A program made the position numbers and the translations under genes. From Allopusillimonas sp008369125 (GTDB lineage: Bacteria > Pseudomonadota > Gammaproteobacteria > Burkholderiales > Burkholderiaceae_B), in the NCBI RefSeq assembly GCF_008369125.1, contig NZ_VOAY01000001.1, positions 496,001-560,000 of the forward strand: a stretch of 64,000 nucleotides of DNA, in the 5' to 3' direction. Below the pieces are notes generated by a model. That model was not told the origin of the DNA and searched no databases. It worked only from the letters and a program-made list of their open reading frames with translations. Positions 35,317 to 43,873 of the stretch are shown here, piece after piece. The first letter of the stretch is position 1. Each line of letters begins with the position of its first letter.

Positions 35317-36126
35317 ATGACTCTTTATTTATTCATAGTGCTGGTACTAATGGGCGCAGTCAGCGGATTTCTCGCTGGATTGCTGGGTATTGGCGGCGGC
35401 ATGATCATGGTGCCGTTCCTCACCTATATTCTTTCGGGGCAAGGGGCGGGCGACGGGCTTGCCGTAAAAATGGCAATTGCCACGTCTATGGCGGTTATCG
35501 TTTTTACCTCCATGTCCAGCGTGCGCGCCCATCACAAGCGGGGAGCCGTGCGGTGGGATATCGTCGTCAGGCTTGCGCCCGGCATTATTCTGGGTAGCCT
35601 GTTAGGTAGCATAGGGGTGTTTTCTTTGTTGAACGGCGCCTATCTGGCCATATTCTTTGGGGTGTTCGTTGCGTTTTCGGCCACCCAGATGCTGTTGAAT
35701 AAAAAGCCGGCGCCAAGCCGCGAGATGCCGGGCACGGCTGGCCAACTAGTGGCTGGCGGCGCCATCGGCCTTATTTCGGGGCTTGTCGGGGCAGGGGGCG
35801 GGTTCATCAGCGTTCCATTTATGACCTGGTGCAATATCGCTATACACGCCGCTGTGGCAACAAGTGCCGCGCTGGGTTTTCCCATCGCCATCACAAACGT
35901 GGCGGGGTATATCATTTCAGGCTGGTCGGTTCACGATTTGCCCCCCGGTTCGTTCGGCTATCTATGGATTCCCGCTGTTGTGCTCATTGCAAGTGTCAGT
36001 GTGTTTACGGCTCCCCTGGGTGCGCGCGTGGCGCACCGTTTGCCTGTCACCGCGCTAAAACGCGTGTTTGCCTGCCTGCTGTTTGTACTGGCAGCGTACA
36101 TGCTCTGGAAAGGTATTACGGCCTGA
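35317..36126 (+). CDS. TauE/SafE-family sulfite/anion permease
   Basis: 269 aa, about eight transmembrane helices. The two repeated glycine-rich motifs of the family are clear: GFLAGLLGIGGGMIMVPFLTYIL (residues about 17-40) and GLISGLVGAGGGFISVPFMTWC (about 150-171). Members export or import sulfite, sulfoacetate or other organic anions. Divergent from dctP with 205 bp between; its 3' end is 153 bp upstream of the IclR gene. Substrate cannot be told from sequence. Confidence 0.88.
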   Translation: MTLYLFIVLVLMGAVSGFLAGLLGIGGGMIMVPFLTYILSGQGAGDGLAVKMAIATSMAVIVFTSMSSVRAHHKRGAVRWDIVVRLAPGIILGSLLGSIGVFSLLNGAYLAIFFGVFVAFSATQMLLNKKPAPSREMPGTAGQLVAGGAIGLISGLVGAGGGFISVPFMTWCNIAIHAAVATSAALGFPIAITNVAGYIISGWSVHDLPPGSFGYLWIPAVVLIASVSVFTAPLGARVAHRLPVTALKRVFACLLFVLAAYMLWKGITA

Positions 36127-36150
36127 TCTAAAGTGCGACAAAGCTATCCT

Positions 36151-36177
36151 GTTTCGCTAAGCGAACCATTGTTTCGC
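36151..36177. promoter_or_regulatory. Candidate IclR operator
   Basis: TTCGCT-A-AGCGAA at 36153-36165 is a perfect 13-bp palindrome, and a further TTTCGC half-site lies at 36172-36177. It stands about 115 bp before the IclR start and fits the length and dyad symmetry of IclR-family operators, so autoregulation is likely. Confidence 0.55.
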
Positions 36178-36279
36178 ATTAACTTGACCGTTATTTTGCT
36201 GGCGTGAAAGAATACAGCCGCGCGCGCTGCCTGTTTGTTTCAGCGAGGGCGCTTTAGCCTTTTGCAACCAGGAAACCCC

Positions 36280-37077
36280 ATGTCAGAAGACGCCATCTTG
36301 GCCGATGATGCCGGTACAGACCGCCAGTTTGTCAATGCGCTGGCGCGAGGCCTTGAAATTTTGCGCTGCTTCCAGCCGGGTAAGCCCTATCTCACCAACG
36401 CTGAGCTGTCACGTCAAACGGGCTTTCCCAAGCCCACGGTCACCCGGCTTACCTATACCCTCAAAAAACTGGGTTATCTCGGTTACTCAGAGACTATCGG
36501 CAAATACATGCTGGCGCCCGGGGTGTTGGGGCTGGGTTACTCGATGCTGGCCAATCTCGATCTGCGCAGTCTGGCCCGGCCTTCCATGGAGCAACTGGCC
36601 GAGTATTCTCGTGTTTCGGTGTCTATAGGCGTACGGGATCGTCTCAACATGATTTACGTCGAAACCTGCCGAAGCAGCGCAAGGGTAACCTTGCGGCTCG
36701 ATATTGGTTCACGCATTCCCATTGCCACAACGTCCATGGGCAAGGCCCTGATATCTGGCCTGCCGCCTGATGAGCGCGCTGAGATCATGGATATGATCAA
36801 AATGGCTGACAAAGAAAACTGGCCACGCATACAGGCTGACCTGGATCAAGCCCTTGATGATTACCAAAACAAGGGCTTTTGCATCGCCTACGGCGAATGG
36901 CAATCTGAAATTCGCGCTGTTGGGGTGCCGCTGGTGGGCGTGCCGGGCGAAAAGCAAATGGCTTTTAACTGTGGCGGCCCGGCATTTTTGCTGTCCCGTG
37001 ATAGGCTGGAAAAAGATCTTGGACCCAGGTTGGTTGAGCTTGTACGTAGTGTGGAGCAAAACCTCGGCCGACCCTGA
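36280..37077 (+). CDS. IclR-family transcriptional regulator
   Basis: 265 aa from ATG 36280 (CAGGAA upstream); the frame to 36235 has no ribosome site. N-terminal winged HTH (VNALARGLEILRCFQPGKPYLTNAELSRQTGFPKPTVTRLTYTLKKLGYL) and C-terminal effector domain (RLDIGSRIPIATTSMGKALISGLPPDE ... GFCIAYGEWQSEIRAVGVPLVG) are complete. Lies immediately upstream of, and co-directional with, an acyl-CoA dehydrogenase, which it probably regulates. Confidence 0.94.
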   Translation: MSEDAILADDAGTDRQFVNALARGLEILRCFQPGKPYLTNAELSRQTGFPKPTVTRLTYTLKKLGYLGYSETIGKYMLAPGVLGLGYSMLANLDLRSLARPSMEQLAEYSRVSVSIGVRDRLNMIYVETCRSSARVTLRLDIGSRIPIATTSMGKALISGLPPDERAEIMDMIKMADKENWPRIQADLDQALDDYQNKGFCIAYGEWQSEIRAVGVPLVGVPGEKQMAFNCGGPAFLLSRDRLEKDLGPRLVELVRSVEQNLGRP

Positions 37078-37125
37078 GGCCTTACTTTCATAAATTTTAG
37101 TCGTCAGATTTCAAGGAAAAAATCA

Positions 37126-38280
37126 GTGATACGCGATCAAGAAACCCTGAACATGCTGTTGGACAGCGTGTCGCGCTTTGTGCGTGAACAGTTGGTGCCT
37201 GCCGAAGCCGAGGTGTCTGACACCGACGAAATACCGCCGCGTCTGGTAGCGCAAATGCGTGAGCTCGGGCTGTTTGGTCTGGCCATTCCCGAAGAATATG
37301 GCGGCCTGGACCTCACCATGGAAGAAGAGGTGTTGTTCGCGTTCGAGATCGCCAAAACTTCGCCTGCTTTCAGGTCACTGATTGGTACCAACAACGGGAT
37401 TGGCGCTCAGGGCCTGGTAATTGATGGTACTGATGAACAGCGACGCAAATATCTGCCGCGCATGGCCTCAGGCGAAATCATTGGTTCATTCGCACTGACC
37501 GAGCCGGGCGCAGGCTCGGACGCCGCTTCATTACGCACCACCGCCGTCCGCGATGGTGATCACTATGTGGTCAATGGCACCAAGCGTTTCATTACCAACG
37601 CACCCGAAGCCAGCATTTTCACCGTCATGGCTCGCACTGATCCCGAGAAAAAAGGGGGCAGCGCGATTTCAGCCTTTATCGTCGAAAAAGACACACCCGG
37701 GCTGTCTTTGGGAAAAATCGACAAAAAAATGGGTCAGCGTGGTGCTCACACCTGCGACGTCATTTTCGAAAACTGTCGCGTGCCTGCAGAAAACCTGATT
37801 GGCGGACGTGAAGGCATAGGCTTTAAAACAGCCATGAAAGTGCTTGATAAGGGCCGGTTGCATATTTCGGCCATTAGTGTGGGTGTTGCCGAGCGCATGC
37901 TTGACGACGCCCTGCGCTATGCCATGGATCGCAAACAGTTTGGCCAGCCCATTGCCGATTTTCAGCTTATTCAGGCCATGCTGGCCGACAGCAAGGCTGA
38001 GATCTATGCGGCGCGCTGCATGGTCATTGATGCCGCGCGCCGACGTGACGCCGGCGAAAACGTGTCGACACAAGCTTCTTGCTGCAAATTGTTTGCCACT
38101 GAAATGTGTGGGCGTGTGGCTGACCGTGCAGTGCAGATTCATGGCGGCGCAGGTTATGTGTCTGATTACGCCATTGAACGCTTTTACCGTGATGTGCGGT
38201 TGTTCCGAATTTATGAAGGAACAACCCAGATTCAGCAACTGGTAATCGCGCGCAACATGATTCGTGAGGCACAGGGCTAA
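37126..38280 (+). CDS. Acyl-CoA dehydrogenase
   Basis: 384 aa from GTG 37126, supported by AAGGA upstream. Typical ACAD layout: helical N-terminus, FAD/beta-domain (SFALTEPGAGSDAASLRTTAVRDGDHYVVNGTKRFITNA), C-terminal helical domain (GGAGYVSDYAIERFYRDVRLFRIYEGTTQIQ) with the presumed catalytic base Glu in YEGT. Oxidises an acyl-CoA to the enoyl-CoA, passing electrons to ETF. Follows the IclR gene by 48 bp. Chain length cannot be fixed by eye. Confidence 0.93.
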   Translation: MIRDQETLNMLLDSVSRFVREQLVPAEAEVSDTDEIPPRLVAQMRELGLFGLAIPEEYGGLDLTMEEEVLFAFEIAKTSPAFRSLIGTNNGIGAQGLVIDGTDEQRRKYLPRMASGEIIGSFALTEPGAGSDAASLRTTAVRDGDHYVVNGTKRFITNAPEASIFTVMARTDPEKKGGSAISAFIVEKDTPGLSLGKIDKKMGQRGAHTCDVIFENCRVPAENLIGGREGIGFKTAMKVLDKGRLHISAISVGVAERMLDDALRYAMDRKQFGQPIADFQLIQAMLADSKAEIYAARCMVIDAARRRDAGENVSTQASCCKLFATEMCGRVADRAVQIHGGAGYVSDYAIERFYRDVRLFRIYEGTTQIQQLVIARNMIREAQG

Positions 38281-38323
38281 ACGCTGTTAGCTGGGCGTCG
38301 GCGCTATGGCGTGGGTGCCCCGT

Positions 38324-39037
38324 TTAGCGCGTGCAGGTTTCGATAAAATTGTGGGGCAGGCCAATGCCATGTTCACGGTACAGGTCGACAACTGCCGCGA
38401 GTTTGGCCCGGGGCAGGCCCATTTGCACCAGTGAACGCAGCAGTCGGCGCAGGTCGGTTTCTGCCGCTTTGCTGCGGCTAAAGCGATAGCGGCTAAGCTC
38501 CCAGTCAACCACGGCGGTTCTGGGTGGCGTCGTCGACATGTTTACAAAAACCTCTTTCGGATACAGATGCCCATGCTTGCGTCTGGCCTTATGCAAGGGC
38601 AACAGGGCATGAGCCACCGAGACCAGTGCGGTTGATTGCTGATCAGGTGTAAGGCTGCCTTGTCGTATGGCGTTTTCCAGGCTGACATAACCGGCCAGGT
38701 CGCGTGTAACCAACACGGCGTGCCATCCCTTTTCGTCGTGCCGCATATCGAAGAATACGAGCTGGGCCGTCGGTACGCCCAGTGCCGCGCAACGCTGCAT
38801 GTTTTTCCATTCGCGCAAAAGTGTAGGGCGTGGCAAGGGATGGCTTAGGTCGCGAAACAAGTGATTGCTTTGCCGCTTTACGTAGTGCAGCACGCCCGTA
38901 TGTGGGTCAACAATGCGGTAGACGCCGCTGATGCCACCGCGTTGCTCGTTGGCGGGTTCGACGAGCTCGCCCGGTGCGGTCCACCAGAAATCGCTGAGGG
39001 TTACAGCGGTGCGTGTATTGGATGTTGAGTTCGACAT
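38324..39037 (-). CDS. Lipopolysaccharide kinase (WaaP/InaA)-type protein
   Basis: 237 aa from ATG 39037. Sequence resembles the InaA/WaaP kinase-like fold: an N-lobe with GVLHYVKRQSNHLFRDLSHPLPRPTLLREWKNMQR, the loop KHGHLYPKEVFVN in place of the catalytic loop, and AVVDWELSRYR as the metal-binding element. Members phosphorylate heptose in LPS core or have unknown roles. It stands alone, convergent with the acyl-CoA dehydrogenase and divergent from an MFS gene, not in an LPS cluster. Confidence 0.75.
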   Translation of the reverse strand: MSNSTSNTRTAVTLSDFWWTAPGELVEPANEQRGGISGVYRIVDPHTGVLHYVKRQSNHLFRDLSHPLPRPTLLREWKNMQRCAALGVPTAQLVFFDMRHDEKGWHAVLVTRDLAGYVSLENAIRQGSLTPDQQSTALVSVAHALLPLHKARRKHGHLYPKEVFVNMSTTPPRTAVVDWELSRYRFSRSKAAETDLRRLLRSLVQMGLPRAKLAAVVDLYREHGIGLPHNFIETCTR

Positions 39038-39242
39038 GAGTTGAGCTACTGCTGGCAATAATAGATGGGCCAAGTGTACGCGACAGCAATGAAGCTGTAA
39101 CAGCTTTGTACACACTAGCGCGCAAGGTTGGGGCGCCATGCCTGCTTTACACATTAAAATTACAGCTTTAAAGCCACATCAGCGGGGTGTTCGCCAATAC
39201 GGGCGAAGCTATTTTCGCGGGTGGCCGGGATTTGCTACAACA

Positions 39243-40511
39243 ATGTCTTTCTACGCATCACTTGCGCGCTTTTCGTCGCGTTTACGTCATAGCCGCTCTT
39301 CACGCTCGGCGCGCCCTGGGCTGGTGGGTTCAGTTACAAGCCGCAAAGTACATAGTCCGGGATTAGTGCTGTTTGCCTTGGCCATTGGGGCGTTTGCCAT
39401 TGGCACAACCGAGTTCGCTACCATGAGCCTGCTGCCTTATTTTGCACAGGATCTGGGTATTGATGCGCCTACGGCCGGTCACGTCATCAGCGCTTACGCC
39501 CTGGGCGTGGTCGTGGGTGCCCCTATTCTTACCGTGCTGGCTGCACGTCTGCCTCGGCGTACGCTGCTCATCTGGCTAATGGCGATGTTTGCGCTCTTCA
39601 ATGGCCTGTGCGCCTTTGCGCCCACTTACGGCTGGATGCTGGTGTTGCGGTTTCTCAGTGGGCTGCCGCATGGTGCTTACTTTGGCATTGCTTCGCTGGT
39701 TGGTGTTTCGCTGGTGCCGCTAAACCAACGCAACAAGGCTGTAGGGCGTATTTTTCTGGGGTTGACGGTGGCCACCGTTATTGGTGTTCCTTTCGCCAAC
39801 TGGCTTGGACAGACGGTAGGGTGGCGCTGGGGCTTTGGCCTGGTGGCGCTTGCGGGTGTGCTTACGGTGATACTGGTGGCCTGGCTTGTGCCTGACACGC
39901 CGGTGGATAAAGGGGCAAGCCCCTTGCGTGAGCTGGGAGCATTGCGTCACGGGCAAGTGTGGCTGACCCTGGCAATTGGTGCCATCGGATTTGGCGGGCT
40001 ATTCGCGGTATACACTTATCTCGCCGACATACTATTAGCGGTGACACATGTATCGCCGGTCACCGTCCCGCTCGTATTAGCGGTGTTTGGCGTGGGCATG
40101 ACGGTTGGCAATATCATCGTGCCCTGGTTTGCCGATCGCGCCCTCATGCCCACGGCGGCCGGGTTGCTGCTGTGGAGTGCGGTCATGCTTGGCCTGTTTG
40201 TGTTTGCAGCCGAAAATGTCTGGGCCTTGAGCGTTACCATATTTTTCATTGGCTTTGGCGGTGCGCTGGGTACCGTATTGCAAACTCGGCTGATGGATGT
40301 CGCCAAACACGCCCAGGGGCTGGCCGCAGCACTTAACCATTCTGCATTCAATTTTGCCAACGCGCTGGGCCCGTGGCTGGGCGGCCTGGCCATTGCTCAC
40401 GGGATGGGCTGGACCTCGCCCGGCTGGGTGGGTAGCCTGTTGGCGTTGGGCGGGTTATTGCTTTTGTTGTTGTCAGTGTGGCTGGATAGGCGGGCCCGGC
40501 ACTGTGCTTGA
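39243..40511 (+). CDS. MFS transporter, AraJ-like efflux family
   Basis: 422 aa from ATG 39243; the frame extends upstream to 39138 but that part is not family-like. Twelve transmembrane helices. The first helix block GAFAIGTTEFATMSLLPYFAQDLGIDAPTAGHVISAYALGVVVGAP and the loop RLPRRTLLIWLMAMFALFNGL are typical of arabinose/sugar efflux proteins (AraJ, YdhP). Exports an unknown small molecule by proton antiport. Monocistronic. Confidence 0.88.
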   Translation: MSFYASLARFSSRLRHSRSSRSARPGLVGSVTSRKVHSPGLVLFALAIGAFAIGTTEFATMSLLPYFAQDLGIDAPTAGHVISAYALGVVVGAPILTVLAARLPRRTLLIWLMAMFALFNGLCAFAPTYGWMLVLRFLSGLPHGAYFGIASLVGVSLVPLNQRNKAVGRIFLGLTVATVIGVPFANWLGQTVGWRWGFGLVALAGVLTVILVAWLVPDTPVDKGASPLRELGALRHGQVWLTLAIGAIGFGGLFAVYTYLADILLAVTHVSPVTVPLVLAVFGVGMTVGNIIVPWFADRALMPTAAGLLLWSAVMLGLFVFAAENVWALSVTIFFIGFGGALGTVLQTRLMDVAKHAQGLAAALNHSAFNFANALGPWLGGLAIAHGMGWTSPGWVGSLLALGGLLLLLLSVWLDRRARHCA

Positions 40512-40712
40512 ACAGATCGATATGCCGCATGGTGTTGGCGGGCTAGAGGCGGGAGATGCCGGTGTTTTCTAGTGCGGGGCGAAGCCAGAGGCAAGTGCGC
40601 ACGATTCGACACCCCAAAACCCGTTAAATAGTGCTTGCAGTATGCCCGCTGGTCTCGCCTGAGCGAAAAATTCTAAATAGTGGTTGCAACGCGCTCGCCA
40701 GCCTTGCCCGGG

Positions 40713-40919
40713 CTATGCTTCATCTTGCCATTTGATCTTCATATCGCGCACCAAGTCTTGTGCAACCCGCAAGACCTCTTGTTTTGGTGGATCGTTTTCA
40801 TTTTCCAGCAAGGCAAATAATGCATCTGTGGTACGGAGAATGGCGCGGATATTAGCCCAATGTGCCCGCTGAAGGTTAACGAACTCAGGATGGTTTGTGA
40901 TGCCGATGTCTTGATGCAA
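40713..40919 (-). CDS. Small hypothetical protein
   Basis: 68 aa from TTG 40919, preceded at good distance by GAGAGG. Helical, polar composition (HPEFVNLQRAHWANIRAILRTTDALFALLENENDPPKQEVLRVAQDLVRDMKIKWQD). No family recognised. Codon use looks like real coding sequence, but the unusual start and lack of neighbours in an operon keep confidence low. Confidence 0.45.
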   Translation of the reverse strand: MHQDIGITNHPEFVNLQRAHWANIRAILRTTDALFALLENENDPPKQEVLRVAQDLVRDMKIKWQDEA

Positions 40920-41345
40920 GGGTGTCCCTCTCGTTTTGTGCCGTGCTGGTCACGGCAGGCTTATTCTGAACTGAGTCTTCAGCATGTTGCTTTTGTTTGG
41001 CTTGCTGGCCATCGCGCCTGGTGTTCAGTATAGATGCTGGGCCGATCGGCGCCACCCATGCTAGAGCAGTAGGTTCAGAATTTGTGCGTAGGCTGGCCGT
41101 TACATCACCGTAATGTCGATACCCTCCTTGGCTATGTATTGTGGATAGACATGGCCCGTTACGGGCCAATCTATGTCAAACGATAAGGGTGTGCATAACT
41201 CGGTGAGGCAAGACAGGAACCCAAGCAGCTAATATCATGGGTACGTCAACAAAGAGTCAACATACGATTGTCGCCTAAGTGGCTACTGATGGGCTACAGC
41301 ATGCGGCAGCTTCAGAAACACCCCGATGAACCGATTAAAGGTCCC
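40920..41345. other. Intergenic stretch upstream of the hydratase gene
   Basis: About 425 bp. Open frames here have no coding character. No repeat, RNA gene or recognisable promoter was found, apart from an AAAGG ribosome site at the right end for the next gene. Confidence 0.35.
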
Positions 41346-42143
41346 ATGAACTCTATCGCACAGGCGCTGAAGAAGGCGCAAGATGAAGTACTCCATATAA
41401 ACCCCATCTCCCAGTCTGTTCCCGACTTTGATCTAGTTGCAGCCTATCGTTTGGCCGCAGATATTCAGACCAGGCGTGTTGCTGCTGGTGCGAGGTTTCT
41501 TGGTCGCAAGATTGGTTTCACCAATCCCCAGCTGTGGACGCAGTTTGGGGTTGATGCGCCTATCTGGGGAGCCATGTACGATCACAGCGTCATCCAGATG
41601 AAAGAAGGGCAAGTGGCGTGCGATCTTGCCTCTTTCAGCGAACCCAAGATTGAACCCGAGATCGTCTTGCACTTTCACAAGACGCCAGTAGGTGCCAGCA
41701 CGCCGGAAGACCTGTTGTCGTGTATTGATTGGGTTGCCCCAGGTTTTGAAATTGTGCAGTCACACTTTCCTGGTTGGCGCTTCACGGCGGCTGACGCCGT
41801 CGCTGATGGTTCATTGCATGGCGCCCTGCTTTTGGGGCCGCCCCATCCCCTACAGGCTTTGGGTGATGACGCAGCGGCATGCCTTGAAATGTTGACGGTA
41901 TCGCTTTCATGTAGTGGCCAGCTGCGTGAAACGGGCTCAGGCGCCAACGTGTTGGGTAACCCTTTGAACGCTGTACTCCATCTCATCCATGAACTCGCGC
42001 GCGATGGGATGGCGCCCATCGAAGCAGGTGAGTTAATTACCACGGGATCGATGACGTCCGCATTTTCGGTTTCGCCGGGAGAGCAGTGGAACGCCGCTTT
42101 TATGCATGTGCCGTTTGACGAAATATGCGTATCTTTCGAGTAG
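41346..42143 (+). CDS. 2-keto-4-pentenoate hydratase-like protein (FAH/MhpD family)
   Basis: 265 aa from ATG 41346 (AAAGG upstream); the longer frame from 41268 has an unlikely leader. Contains GARFLGRKIGFTNPQLWTQFGVDAPIWGAMYD and the metal-ligand region SEPKIEPEIVLHF, then GFEIVQSHFPGW, GANVLGNPLNAV and ITTGSMTSAF, as in MhpD/DmpE hydratases of meta-cleavage pathways. These add water to 2-hydroxypenta-2,4-dienoate. No ring-cleavage genes are adjacent, so the true substrate is open. Confidence 0.85.
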   Translation: MNSIAQALKKAQDEVLHINPISQSVPDFDLVAAYRLAADIQTRRVAAGARFLGRKIGFTNPQLWTQFGVDAPIWGAMYDHSVIQMKEGQVACDLASFSEPKIEPEIVLHFHKTPVGASTPEDLLSCIDWVAPGFEIVQSHFPGWRFTAADAVADGSLHGALLLGPPHPLQALGDDAAACLEMLTVSLSCSGQLRETGSGANVLGNPLNAVLHLIHELARDGMAPIEAGELITTGSMTSAFSVSPGEQWNAAFMHVPFDEICVSFE

Positions 42144-42190
42144 CGGGCGTGCTGTGCTTCTTAAGAAGGGCGGTGTAAAGCCAAGTGTGG

Positions 42191-42219
42191 CTGCCGTTTT
42201 CGGCAGAGCCGATTTTTTG
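42191..42219 (+). terminator. Terminator after the hydratase gene
   Basis: CTGCCG-TTTT-CGGCAG overlaps the alternative hairpin TCGGC-AGA-GCCGA, which is followed directly by six T. It lies about 50 bp after the hydratase stop. The rest of the gap to 42,440 is AT-rich with nothing recognised. Confidence 0.75.
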
Positions 42220-42442
42220 TTGTTTTTATACTTGCGCAAGGCTTCGACGCCAGCCTAACTGTGCAAAGCGTTCAAAGCAGAATTGTAAGTTTTATAAGTT
42301 ATTGTTTTTATTGCTTTTTTGTACTCCATTGATTGGATCAATCGCGCTGCAGGTACCTTTTTCTTACATCCTGAAAACCCTTGGACTGCGTACGATGTTA
42401 AGATAATTGCGGAAATCAGCACAGCAGTACGCACCCGAGCCA

Positions 42443-43144
42443 ATGTTAATCTCAAGAAAACAACATTCCCCATCTAAAATTTTTCGCCATATTTTGCTCC
42501 GTCGTTTTCGGAGCAAGGCCGCTGTCCATCTCGTTGCAGTCAGCTGTGCATTAGCCCCCTGCAGTGTTCTCGCCAACGAGTTGATCAACTCGCATAATGG
42601 CGTATTTTCCAGCAAATTTGAACTCAACCAGTGGCCAGATAATTCGACCCTGCCGTATGCGGCTGCCGAAAGGTTGAGCAAACAGCGGGTTCAAACATTG
42701 GCCGAAGAGGCCAGCAAGCGGGCACAAACCCAATATTTGGCCAAAAAATTCGGCCAGCACGTAAAAATTGTGCGCCAGTATGTAGATTATGCCTGGGCTG
42801 AGGCGGCAAAGCGGGACGGCATCGAGCCCGAGCTCATTATCGCCATTATGCAGAAAGAAAGTTCATTGCGTCCGCGGGTTCAAAGTCGCTTTGGTGCACA
42901 GGGCTTGATGCAGGTTATTCGTAAATGGCACGGTGAGAAACTGCGGCCTTCAGAATCACTTTTCGACCCAGAGGTCAACATTCGGGTTGGCAGTGACATT
43001 CTTGAAGAGTACCTGGAACTGGCGGGTGGCAGCTTGCCTCAAGCCTTGAAAAAATACTCGGGCAATGCCCGAGGTTATTCAAATACTGTCCTTAAAGAGT
43101 CGCGTAAGCTCGCCCTCGTTGCCGAGCAGGCCGTGGGGGGCTAA
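42443..43144 (+). CDS. Lytic transglycosylase (SLT domain)
   Basis: 233 aa from ATG 42443; an in-frame TTG at 42407 is possible. A basic N-terminus and hydrophobic stretch (AAVHLVAVSCALAPCSVLAN) give a signal sequence. The SLT domain begins near residue 125: AKRDGIEPELIIAIMQKESSLRPRVQSRFGAQGLMQVI, with the catalytic Glu in QKES, ending with a NIRVGSDILEEYLELAGGSLPQALKKYSG motif. Cleaves peptidoglycan with 1,6-anhydro formation. Isolated gene; no secretion cluster adjacent. Confidence 0.9.
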   Translation: MLISRKQHSPSKIFRHILLRRFRSKAAVHLVAVSCALAPCSVLANELINSHNGVFSSKFELNQWPDNSTLPYAAAERLSKQRVQTLAEEASKRAQTQYLAKKFGQHVKIVRQYVDYAWAEAAKRDGIEPELIIAIMQKESSLRPRVQSRFGAQGLMQVIRKWHGEKLRPSESLFDPEVNIRVGSDILEEYLELAGGSLPQALKKYSGNARGYSNTVLKESRKLALVAEQAVGG

Positions 43145-43292
43145 CCGGTCTTTCGTCGGCAGCATGCCGAGCCCAGCGGCAGTAGCCCGTGCTTTGGTCT
43201 GGTTTTTGAGCTAATACCTGATAGCCACGTCGCCAGGTAGGTAGCACGACGTGGATGGTGGTTGAAACCTCTACAGCGTATAAATTAAACGC

Positions 43293-43718
43293 TTACTTGG
43301 CGAAAAGCTGGCTCATGTCTTTGAACGCCTTGAACTCCAGGGCGTTTCCACAGGGATCAAGCAGAAACATGGTGGCCTGTTCGCCCACCTGGCCTTTGAA
43401 ACGCACGTACGGCTCGATCACGAACTGAGTACCGAAAGACTTCAGGCGTTCTGCAAGTGCTTCCCATTGCTCCCACCCCAAAATAATTCCAAAATGTGGC
43501 ACAGGCACGTCGTGCCCGTCTACAGGATTGGTATGCGCACCGTCTTGAGAAGCCGTTTTTGGGTGCTCATGGATGACCAACTGGTGGCCGTAAAAATTAA
43601 AATCGACCCATTGCGTGCTGGATCGCCCCTCTTCGAGCCCAAAAACCTCACCGTAAAAGCGACGGGCAGCGGGGAGGTCATAAACAGGAATTGCCAGGTG
43701 AAACGGGGACAGGCTCAT
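43293..43718 (-). CDS. VOC-family (glyoxalase/dioxygenase-like) protein
   Basis: 141 aa. One vicinal-oxygen-chelate module: PFHLAIPVYDLPAARRFYGEVFGLEEGRSSTQWVDFNFYGHQLVIHEH in the first half and VPHFGIILGWEQWEALAERL ... EQATMFLLDPCGNALEFKAF in the second. Candidate metal ligands are His near residue 6, His in HFGI and Glu in LEFK. Cytoplasmic; reaction unknown. Flanked by a lytic transglycosylase and a broken sulfatase. Confidence 0.9.
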   Translation of the reverse strand: MSLSPFHLAIPVYDLPAARRFYGEVFGLEEGRSSTQWVDFNFYGHQLVIHEHPKTASQDGAHTNPVDGHDVPVPHFGIILGWEQWEALAERLKSFGTQFVIEPYVRFKGQVGEQATMFLLDPCGNALEFKAFKDMSQLFAK

Positions 43719-43873
43719 TGAGGGGTCCTTATAAGTACATGTGGGATGGTCGGCGAGAATAACGCCACACTATTTTAAGCTTTAATGTACTTTTTGTTTG
43801 CGTAGACGAGAGTCTAATGTCGTGAGGGGCCAGGCACTCATGCCCGGAAGCCCCCCCAAATGCCGCACTGATT

